Below are positions 6,902 through 12,863 of a stretch of 12,863 bases of DNA, piece after piece. A program made the translations under genes and the position numbers. The notes below the pieces were generated by a model, which did no database searches, was not told the origin of the DNA, and worked only from the letters and a program-made list of their open reading frames with translations. Location of the stretch: the NCBI GenBank assembly GCA_946061355.1, contig CAMGRE010000048.1, forward strand, positions 1 to 12,863, read 5' to 3'. Each line of letters begins with the position of its first letter. Position 1 is the stretch's first letter. This DNA comes from an uncultured bacterium. GTDB taxonomy: Bacteria > Bacillota > Clostridia > Lachnospirales > Lachnospiraceae.

Positions 6902-9550
6902 TTATTTCGCCTCGTACCAGTTCTTTCCCGTATGGAGATCCACCTCGAGTGCTACCGACAGATCTGCCGCATTCTGCATCTCACTCTTAAGGATCTGTGC
7001 CACCCGGTCTTTCTCTTCCGGATAGGTCTCTATCACAAGTTCGTCATGGATCTGCAGGATCAGCTTCGACTTGAGCCCTGCCTCCTTGAGCGACCGGTAT
7101 ACCGCGATCATCGCAATCTTGATGATATCCGCCGCCGTACCCTGGATCGGAGAATTCATGGCGACTCTCTCCCCGAAGGAGCGCTGCATGAAATTGCTTG
7201 ACGACAGTTCCGGCACCGGTCTGCGCCTGCCGAACATTGTCGTGACATAGCCATTCTTCTTTGCCTCCTCCACCGTCCGGTCAAGGAACTGCTTCACACC
7301 GGGATAGGTAGCAAAATATTCTTTGATATACCCCTCTGCCTCCTTGCGTGAGATACTCAGATCCTGGCTGAGTCCGAAGGAACTGATACCGTACACAATA
7401 CCGAAATTCACTGCCTTGGCATTGCGCCGCTGCAGATCCGTCACCTCGTCAAACGGCGTGTGGAACACTTTGGACGCCGTAATCCTGTGAATATCCGCAT
7501 CCATATGGTATGCTTCGATCAGCTGCTCATCCCCGGACATATGCGCAAGAATTCGTAACTCAATCTGAGAATAGTCCGCATCCGTAAAGAGGTTACCCTC
7601 CTTCGGCACAAACACCTTGCGGATCAGTCTGCCAAGCTCCATCCGCATCGGAATATTCTGAAGATTCGGCTCGGTGGAACTGATCCTGCCCGTCGCCGTG
7701 ATCGTCTGGTTAAAGTTCGTGTGTATCTTCTGATCCTCGCCGATGTAGACGCTAAGTCCGTCGGCGTAGGTGGATTTCAATTTTGTAAGTCCCCTGTACT
7801 CGAGGATGTCTGCGATGATCGGCGCTTCGGGCGCGAGCTTCTCCAGCACATCCGCCGCCGTGGAATAACCGGTCTTCGTCTTTTTGCCGCCCGGAAGCTT
7901 CATCTTGTCAAACAGAATCTCACCGAGCTGCTTCGGCGAATTGATATTGAAAGCGACACCGGCCTGCTCGTGGATCGAATGCTCCAGTTCCGTGATCCTG
8001 TCCGTAAGCGCATCTCCGTAAGCGCGCAGCGCCTCCGCCTCCACGCGGATGCCCTCCCGCTCCATATCATAGAGGACATAGGACAGCGGCATCTCGATCT
8101 GACGGAAGAGATCCGCCATTTTGCTCTCCGCAAGCTTTGATTCCAGCACCGACGCTGCCTTGTAAGCCGTATACGCAGCATAACAACCGTATTCCGCAAA
8201 CTTTTCAGGTTCCGCCTCCATCGCCTCCGCCATGGACTTTTTGCCAAAGCTCTCCGAATATCCCGGGAACATCAGATTCAGATGTTCATTCGCAATATCC
8301 TCTATGGTGTAATCATTTTTTAACGGATTGAGGAGATAGGCCGCGATCTGGATGTCAAAACATTTGTCTGTGTCATCCGATGCAAAATACGGATACACAT
8401 CCTTCATATGAAATCCGCACAGCATCGTCTGATCCTGCAGCCTGCCAAGCTTCTCTGTCAGATATTCTCCCGTGAGGAATCCTTCTGCTTTTATGACGCA
8501 TATGTCATTATCCGACCAGCACAGTGCAGCCGCACACACTTTTCCTGCTCCCTTATCCTTCATCAGCAGATAACCTGTGCGTTCTGCCTTCTCACACGCT
8601 GCAAAAGCCGCCTCGGCCCCGGCCAGATCGGTGATGACGCGGAAGTTGTCGCTGATCCCCGTGGCACGAACCGTATCTGCTGCCTCGAAACGTCCGAGGA
8701 AGTTCTTAAATTCCAGTTCTTTAAAAAGGGTATATGCCTCCGGAGTATACAAATTGCCAAGTCGTGCGTCCTCTAAGGTAAAGTCGAGTTCGCAGTCGGT
8801 CCTGATCGTCGCAAGCGCCTTACTCAAGTCCGCCAGTTCCCTGTTTTCCTGCAAAGATTCCCGGATGGATTTCTTGGATATCTTGTCCAGATTCTCATAA
8901 ATATGATCGATGGAGCCGTATTCCGTCATCAGCGCTTCCGCTGTCTTCTGTCCTACCTTCGGCACGCCGGGAATATTGTCCGCCGTATCGCCCATCAGAG
9001 CTTTCAGCTCAATAAACTGAAGAGGTGTGACGCCGTATGCTGCCTTGACATCTGCCGCATAATAATCCTCGATCTCCGTGCGCGCTCCCTTTGTCTTTGG
9101 GATCCTGATCTTGATCCGCTCCGTTGCGATCTGCAGCAGATCCCTGTCTCCCGACACGAGAGAGACATCTATCCCTTCCCGCTCACCGGTCCGCGCCAGT
9201 GTTCCCAGGATATCATCCGCCTCTAGCCCTGCCTGCTCGCAGATCTTAACTCCCATGGCAGTCAGGACCTGTTTCATCACAGGCACCTGTTCCCGCAGTT
9301 CCTGTGGCATGGGTTTCCTGGTGCCCTTGTACTCCCGGTACATCTCATGGCGGAAGGTCGGCGCGCTGACGTCAAACGCCACTGCCAGATACTGCGGCTT
9401 CTCCTCCTCCAGTATCTTGAATAAAATATTCAGAAAGCCATACACGGCATTCGTGTGAAGCCCCTTTGCGTTCGACAGAAGCGGTATCCCGTAGAACGCC
9501 CTGTTCAATATGCTGTGTCCGTCTATCAGAACAATCTTTTTTGTTTCCAT
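6902..9550 (-). CDS. polA: DNA polymerase I
   Basis: This 882-residue protein fills gaps, removes RNA primers and supports excision repair. The N-terminal 5'-nuclease domain (about 1-290) has LEADDILGTLA, VSGDRDLLQ (132-140) and GDTADNIPGVPKVG (187-200). The middle domain corresponds to the 3'-5' exonuclease but lacks the expected acidic residues. No DxE is seen near 326-333, and the region aligned to the third motif reads YAAYTAYKA (457-465), without the catalytic Asp. Proofreading is therefore probably absent, as in other Gram-positive PolA proteins. The polymerase domain is intact: motif A DYSQIELR (659-666), motif B RRNAKAVNFGIVYG (708-721) and motif C QIHDELV (833-839). The ATG at 9550 is preceded by GAAGGA. 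The gene lies 12 bases after the zinc-finger gene and abuts coaE. Confidence 0.98.
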   Translation of the reverse strand: METKKIVLIDGHSILNRAFYGIPLLSNAKGLHTNAVYGFLNILFKILEEEKPQYLAVAFDVSAPTFRHEMYREYKGTRKPMPQELREQVPVMKQVLTAMGVKICEQAGLEADDILGTLARTGEREGIDVSLVSGDRDLLQIATERIKIRIPKTKGARTEIEDYYAADVKAAYGVTPLQFIELKALMGDTADNIPGVPKVGQKTAEALMTEYGSIDHIYENLDKISKKSIRESLQENRELADLSKALATIRTDCELDFTLEDARLGNLYTPEAYTLFKELEFKNFLGRFEAADTVRATGISDNFRVITDLAGAEAAFAACEKAERTGYLLMKDKGAGKVCAAALCWSDNDICVIKAEGFLTGEYLTEKLGRLQDQTMLCGFHMKDVYPYFASDDTDKCFDIQIAAYLLNPLKNDYTIEDIANEHLNLMFPGYSESFGKKSMAEAMEAEPEKFAEYGCYAAYTAYKAASVLESKLAESKMADLFRQIEMPLSYVLYDMEREGIRVEAEALRAYGDALTDRITELEHSIHEQAGVAFNINSPKQLGEILFDKMKLPGGKKTKTGYSTAADVLEKLAPEAPIIADILEYRGLTKLKSTYADGLSVYIGEDQKIHTNFNQTITATGRISSTEPNLQNIPMRMELGRLIRKVFVPKEGNLFTDADYSQIELRILAHMSGDEQLIEAYHMDADIHRITASKVFHTPFDEVTDLQRRNAKAVNFGIVYGISSFGLSQDLSISRKEAEGYIKEYFATYPGVKQFLDRTVEEAKKNGYVTTMFGRRRPVPELSSSNFMQRSFGERVAMNSPIQGTAADIIKIAMIAVYRSLKEAGLKSKLILQIHDELVIETYPEEKDRVAQILKSEMQNAADLSVALEVDLHTGKNWYEAK

Positions 9551-9562
9551 TTTCCGATCCTT

Positions 9563-9886
9563 CTATTTCAAAATTACAAGCACTGTCATCAGAATCACTG
9601 CCAGGATGGCGAGTGCCTCCATCCCGTACATGAACCAGAGGACTCTTCTTCTGGCTCTGATCCTCCGGGACGCCTTATTAAGCTTCATCTCCAGCTCATT
9701 TTGCAGATCAAAGGTGCTGCCCTTCTCCAGGCGTTGGATTCCCTCTGAAACCAGATACTGGATATCCAGCTCCTCCCTGCATTCCTCACACTGACCGATA
9801 TGTTCTATAAACGCCTTGATCTCCTTGTTCTCCAGATCATCCTGAATAAACCGGGGAATCATTTTCCGTATCTCTTTACACTCCAT
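9563..9886 (-). CDS. Small membrane protein with anti-sigma-type zinc finger (zf-HC2)
   Basis: This 107-residue protein has two visible parts. Near residues 28-36 is a ZAS-like His-x3-Cys-x2-Cys motif, HIGQCEEC, the zinc-binding signature of anti-sigma factors and related proteins. A basic stretch (RRIRARRR) precedes one C-terminal transmembrane helix at about 82-106 (MYGMEALAILAVILMTVLVI), which implies a cytoplasmic N-terminus. The ATG at 9886 is chosen because GGGAG lies seven bases upstream; an in-frame ATG at 9910 would place that ribosome site inside the coding region. It is the first gene after the ptsH terminator and ends 12 bases before polA. No sigma factor gene is in the window, so an anti-sigma role is only a family-based possibility. 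It may instead be an orphan regulator or membrane anchor. Confidence 0.8.
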   Translation of the reverse strand: MECKEIRKMIPRFIQDDLENKEIKAFIEHIGQCEECREELDIQYLVSEGIQRLEKGSTFDLQNELEMKLNKASRRIRARRRVLWFMYGMEALAILAVILMTVLVILK

Positions 9887-9922
9887 AGCGCATCTCCCGT
9901 TCAAAGACACCTAGTCCTTTTT

Positions 9923-9951
9923 ACTATACACCAAAATCGCCTGTTTTGGAA
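9923..9951 (-). promoter_or_regulatory. Candidate promoter for the zinc-finger/polA operon
   Basis: TATAGT (9928-9923) is a good -10 match, with TTCCAA (9951-9946), a weak -35, 17 bases upstream. It lies between the ptsH terminator and the first gene of the next operon, where a promoter is expected. A short dyad, CCAAAA-7-TTTTGG, at 9931-9949 fills the spacer and overlaps the -35, so it could be an operator. Neither has been tested. Confidence 0.45.
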
Positions 9952-9988
9952 GATGAATCTCGCTTTTGCAACAGGATTCTCTTTTTCC

Positions 9989-10025
9989 AAAAAACAAAGA
10001 GGAAATCCATTTCTGAATTTCCTCT
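9989..10025 (-). terminator. Rho-independent terminator after ptsH
   Basis: Read on the minus strand, AGAGGAAATTC pairs with GGATTTCCTCT in an 11-bp stem (one G-U pair) around a 6-base AGAAAT loop, followed at once by TTGTTTTTT. It starts 16 bases after the ptsH stop and separates the PTS genes from the zinc-finger/polA operon. Confidence 0.9.
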
Positions 10026-10041
10026 GTCCTGTAAATCGTAA

Positions 10042-10305
10042 TCAAAGATTCTCTTTCAAAAAGCCTTCCAGCTCCTGTGCAGCCTGTTCCTCATCATCTC
10101 CTTCTATGGTGAGTACGATCTTCTGTCCCTGCTTTACGCCGAGCGACATCACGCCCATGATCCTCTTTGCGTCAGCGCTCTTTCCCTTCTCTGCATTTTC
10201 CACTGTGATCTTACTCTGAAAAGCTGCTGCCTTTTTTACCAGGATTCCCGCCGGTCTTGCATGAAGTCCCATGGGATCCGTCACTGCATATTCGATTGTT
10301 TTCAT
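10042..10305 (-). CDS. ptsH: Phosphocarrier protein HPr
   Basis: HPr accepts phosphate from Enzyme I on His15 and passes it to the sugar-specific EIIA proteins. The 87 residues match the family length. The active site GLHARPAG places His at position 15. In most Firmicutes the sequence KSIMGVMSL carries Ser46, the target of HPr kinase. Here the matching segment is KRIMGVMSLG, with Arg48 (codon AGG at 10162-10164) at the Ser46 position, so regulatory phosphorylation at that site is not possible. The start at 10305 is supported by GGAGGGAG seven bases upstream; the longer open frame would run back into ptsI and is rejected. The gene starts 40 bases after the ptsI stop and is followed by a strong terminator. 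Confidence 0.95.
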   Translation of the reverse strand: MKTIEYAVTDPMGLHARPAGILVKKAAAFQSKITVENAEKGKSADAKRIMGVMSLGVKQGQKIVLTIEGDDEEQAAQELEGFLKENL

Positions 10306-10314
10306 ATCTTTTCT

Positions 10315-10320
10315 CCCTCC
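10315..10320 (-). promoter_or_regulatory. Ribosome binding site that fixes the ptsH start
   Basis: GGAGGG, part of a longer GGAGGGAG, lies just upstream of the ATG at 10305. It sets the start of the 87-residue HPr rather than the longer upstream extension. Confidence 0.8.
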
Positions 10321-10345
10321 TGTATATAATCGCTTTTTATTTCCT

Positions 10346-11965
10346 TCAACCGATATTCCGTACCCGGTCTCTGATCTTAAGTACGCTGGACGGCGATACC
10401 GACAACTCATCCAGTCCCATATCGACGAATGTTCCCGTCAATGTCTCATCCGCGCCAAGCTCGCCGCAGATTCCCACCCAGATGCCTGCTTTGTGTCCGT
10501 TCTCCACAGTCATCCGGATCAGGCGCAGCACCGCCTCATGATGACTGTCATAGAAGGAATCCAGCTTCTGGTTCTGTCTGTCGATTGCCAGCGTATACTG
10601 GGTCAGATCATTCGTTCCGATACTGAAGAAGTCTACCTCTTCGGCCAGCTGATCGCTGATCACGGCTGCCGCGGGTGTCTCCACCATGATTCCCAGCTCC
10701 ACTTCGCCCGTCGCGATATTTTCCGCGGCAAGCTCCGCCTTTACCTGTTCCACGATCTTCTTGATCTTACGTATCTCTGTCACGGATATGATCATGGGAA
10801 ACATGATCGAAACCGTTCCGAATGCGGACGCTCTGTAGATGGCACGCAGCTGTGTGCGGAAGATCTCCTCTCTCGTGAGGCAGATACGGATGGCGCGATA
10901 CCCCATCGCCGGATTCTCTTCCGGTTCCAGTCCGAAGTAGTCCGCCTTTTTATCCGCTCCGATATCGAGCGTCCGGATGATTACCTTCCTGCCCTGCATC
11001 GCGGATACCACTTCCTTATATGCCTCGAACTGCTCCTCCTCTCCGGGAAAATCCTCTCTCCCCAGATACAGGAATTCACTGCGGAACAATCCGATGCCCT
11101 CCGCATCATTCTTCAGCACCTGTGCAACATCTTCCACGTTGCCCATATTGGCATAGATCTTGATCTTTCTGCCGTCCTTTGTCTCCGAGGGCATACCGAT
11201 CAACTGTTTTAACGCTTCTTCCCTGCCGGCAAGTTCCTTTTGTTGTTTCTCCTTCTGTTTCAGAAGCTCCGGCTCCGGATTAATATAGAACACGCCTTCC
11301 ACACCATCCACGACAGCCTGCCTGCCGTGATATTCCGGCTTGATCTCGACATCCGCATTCACTAAAGATGCGATATTAAGCGACCTCGCCAAAATCGCCG
11401 TATGGGAATTTGCGGATCCTTTCTGTGTCACGAACGCCAGGATCTTTGACTTGTCCATCTGGATCGTCTCGGCCGGCGTCAGATCCTCCGCCAGCACGAT
11501 CACGGGCTCAGCCGGGTGAAAGCCCTCATCCTGCCTGCCCTCCAGAATGCGTACCACTCTGTCTGAGATATCCTTCACATCTGCGGCACGCGCCTGCATA
11601 TACTCATCATCCATCCCGGCAAAAATCGCGGCAAATTCCTCACCCGTCGCGGTGACCGCATATTCCGCATTCACCTTGTCAGTGCGGATTTTCTCTTCGA
11701 TTGCCTCCAGGTAATCCAGGTCCTCTAACATCACCTTGTGGGTATCAAAGATCATCGCCTCTTCCTCACCCACCTGTGTGAGCGCCTCCTGATACAGGTG
11801 ATCCAGCTGATTCATGGCCTCTGTCCTTGCAGCTTCAAACCGCGCCATCTCCTGATCCGCATCCTCAATCGTCCTCTTTGTCAGGCTGCTCTCTTTCTTT
11901 GCGAATACATAAATACTGCCCACTGCAATTTCCTGTACGACGCTCTTGCCGGTATACTGCTCCAT
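10346..11965 (-). CDS. ptsI: PTS Enzyme I (phosphoenolpyruvate-protein phosphotransferase)
   Basis: Enzyme I takes phosphate from phosphoenolpyruvate and transfers it to HPr, the first step of the sugar phosphotransferase system. The protein has 539 residues, close to the normal length. The N-terminal HPr-binding and phospho-His domain ends in the active site QKGSANSHTAILARSLN, with His188 as the phosphorylated residue. The usual GG(R/K)TSH is replaced by KGSANSH. The C-terminal PEP-binding barrel contains GIGLFRSEFLY, RTLDIGADK, FFSIGTNDLTQY and the catalytic Cys motif GICGELGAD. The ATG at 11965 is chosen because AGGAGG lies just upstream and the protein then begins at the expected place. 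It is 70 bases downstream of the antiterminator gene and 40 upstream of ptsH, an inverted order compared with the common ptsH-ptsI. Confidence 0.96.
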   Translation of the reverse strand: MEQYTGKSVVQEIAVGSIYVFAKKESSLTKRTIEDADQEMARFEAARTEAMNQLDHLYQEALTQVGEEEAMIFDTHKVMLEDLDYLEAIEEKIRTDKVNAEYAVTATGEEFAAIFAGMDDEYMQARAADVKDISDRVVRILEGRQDEGFHPAEPVIVLAEDLTPAETIQMDKSKILAFVTQKGSANSHTAILARSLNIASLVNADVEIKPEYHGRQAVVDGVEGVFYINPEPELLKQKEKQQKELAGREEALKQLIGMPSETKDGRKIKIYANMGNVEDVAQVLKNDAEGIGLFRSEFLYLGREDFPGEEEQFEAYKEVVSAMQGRKVIIRTLDIGADKKADYFGLEPEENPAMGYRAIRICLTREEIFRTQLRAIYRASAFGTVSIMFPMIISVTEIRKIKKIVEQVKAELAAENIATGEVELGIMVETPAAAVISDQLAEEVDFFSIGTNDLTQYTLAIDRQNQKLDSFYDSHHEAVLRLIRMTVENGHKAGIWVGICGELGADETLTGTFVDMGLDELSVSPSSVLKIRDRVRNIG

Positions 11966-11971
11966 ACTCTT

Positions 11972-11977
11972 CCTCCT
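11972..11977 (-). promoter_or_regulatory. Ribosome binding site that fixes the ptsI start
   Basis: AGGAGG six bases upstream of the ATG at 11965 selects this start over in-frame ATGs further upstream that overlap the antiterminator gene. Confidence 0.75.
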
Positions 11978-12035
11978 GTCATGCCTGTTTCGCGTTTCCG
12001 TCATTTCTCTTTCTGTCTGTTTCCTGTCTGTATCA

Positions 12036-12863
12036 TTATCCGAAAATGTCATGCATTCTCTTGATCTGAATTGCCAGATAAAGCTGTTCCTCCTGCGACA
12101 TCTCACAATGGTACGTCTCATCAATCATCTGCTTTAACGCTTCGGTTGCCACCCATGCTTTTGGAGCTTCCTGCCGGATAAAAGCTGACAGCTTCGGATC
12201 TCCCGTCTCTTTTAACGGCTTGGAAGTCAGCAGACGGTACGCCAGGAATTTGAGCTCCGATACCACAATGTCCCTGGCAAGGCTCTCCTGTCCCATCGCA
12301 GGCACATACTGTGTCAGCACTTCCACCATCCTGCCGATGAGATTCGTCATATAAAAGGTGTCACGCACCTGAAGGTTATATTCCGCATTGACAATATGCA
12401 GTGCAATGGATGCCGCCTCATCCTCCGGCAGCGCGATCTCCGTCTGCTTCCGGATCAGTTCCAGAGCATGCTGTCCGATGGAAAACTCCTTGGGATAGAA
12501 TCGTTTGATCTCGTGGAACAATGCGTTCTGAAACAGCATTCCCTCCCGGAACCGCTCCAGCGCAAAACTGATATGATCCGTCAGAGTCAGATAAATATTA
12601 TGATTCAGTTCCACACCCAGCTGCTTCCTGGCATAGGAGATCACGTCATTGGAAAGTCGGATATATTGAAGCGGAAGCTTGGCTAACAGATCCTTGAAGC
12701 GCTTTCTCGCCGCCTCATCCTCCATGCGGAAAATCTTTTCCACACGTTTCTCATCAATCCTGTCGCCCTTTTTCCTGCCAAATCCCACACCGGTGCCCAT
12801 GACGACAATTTCCATGCCTTCTTCATCGCGGGAACTGACCACATTATTATTTAGGATTCTCTC
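12036..12863 (-). CDS. LicT/GlcT-family transcription antiterminator with two PRD domains, 5' end missing
   Basis: The reading frame is open to the right edge. The first visible codons, ERILNNNVVSS, match the start of the RNA-binding (CAT) domain of BglG/LicT proteins, so only one to a few residues are missing. These proteins bind an RNA hairpin (RAT) in a nascent leader and prevent termination of PTS genes. The CAT domain continues with MEIVVMGTGVGFGRKKGD. PRD1 keeps both phosphorylation histidines, in LTDH (codon 12573-12575) and IALHIVNAE (codon 12396-12398). In PRD2 the aligned positions are Glu in SELKFLAYRL (codon 12255-12257) and Gln in YLAIQIKRM (codon 12066-12068), where B. subtilis LicT has His207 and His269. 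The gene lies 70 bases before ptsI, suggesting it controls the PTS genes. The RAT target is not visible and may lie upstream of the window. Confidence 0.92.
   Translation of the reverse strand, partial: ERILNNNVVSSRDEEGMEIVVMGTGVGFGRKKGDRIDEKRVEKIFRMEDEAARKRFKDLLAKLPLQYIRLSNDVISYARKQLGVELNHNIYLTLTDHISFALERFREGMLFQNALFHEIKRFYPKEFSIGQHALELIRKQTEIALPEDEAASIALHIVNAEYNLQVRDTFYMTNLIGRMVEVLTQYVPAMGQESLARDIVVSELKFLAYRLLTSKPLKETGDPKLSAFIRQEAPKAWVATEALKQMIDETYHCEMSQEEQLYLAIQIKRMHDIFG

Noticed and set aside
10306..10410. N-terminal extension of ptsH running back into ptsI
   Set aside because: The extra 35 residues have no HPr homology, and a strong ribosome site fixes the start at 10305.
10271..11212. 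Long + strand open frame of 313 codons opposite ptsI
   Set aside because: It lies wholly over well-conserved ptsI/ptsH coding sequence on the other strand and its product looks like no protein family. It is a shadow frame.
11966..12035. Possible RAT antiterminator target before ptsI, because CAGGCATGAC resembles one half of a RAT hairpin
   Set aside because: The matching 5' half (a GTTACTG-like segment) and an overlapping terminator are missing, so a ten-base likeness is not enough.
11966..12124. N-terminal extension of ptsI overlapping the antiterminator gene
   Set aside because: The extra 53 residues are Arg-rich and unlike Enzyme I, and AGGAGG lies directly before the ATG at 11965.

Overview
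The window looks like a chromosomal segment of a Gram-positive Clostridia bacterium, most likely Lachnospiraceae or close kin. Reasons: a PRD-type antiterminator beside ptsI and ptsH, a PolA with a decayed proofreading domain, a polA-coaE-(FtsA-like)-walJ order, the paired ACT and DUF711 proteins, strong GGAGG ribosome sites, and a moderate GC content. No tRNA, rRNA, CRISPR array or insertion sequence was found. Every gene I can support reads on the minus strand, so transcription runs from high to low coordinates.

Region A (about 12863 to 9989) is a phosphotransferase-system (PTS) block: a LicT/GlcT-family antiterminator cut by the window edge, then ptsI (Enzyme I), then ptsH (HPr), closed by a strong rho-independent terminator. 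The order resembles the Bacillus subtilis glcT-ptsG-ptsH-ptsI locus, but no ptsG is present and ptsI precedes ptsH. Two regulatory positions differ from the classic proteins. HPr has Arg where the HprK target Ser46 should be. The antiterminator keeps both PRD1 histidines but has Glu and Gln at the two PRD2 histidine positions.

Region B (about 9951 to 1616) is a tightly packed run that starts at a candidate promoter just after the terminator. It holds a small membrane zinc-finger (ZAS-like) protein, polA, coaE, a 726-residue FtsA-like actin-fold ATPase with a long beta-rich tail, the WalJ/YycJ metallo-hydrolase, an ACT-domain protein and its DUF711 (UPF0210) partner. Stops and starts abut or overlap through much of it, so co-expression is likely. 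It mixes DNA repair, coenzyme A synthesis and probable cell-division or envelope functions.

Region C (about 1615 to 1) is accessory in character and more AT-rich. An AAA+/DUF4143 ATPase gene lies downstream of DUF711. Its upstream region carries a perfect 15-bp inverted repeat and two further related half-sites around a candidate promoter. After it come a short, apparently frameshifted reading frame and the first 18 codons of what is probably a TrmH-family RNA methyltransferase, which runs off the left edge.
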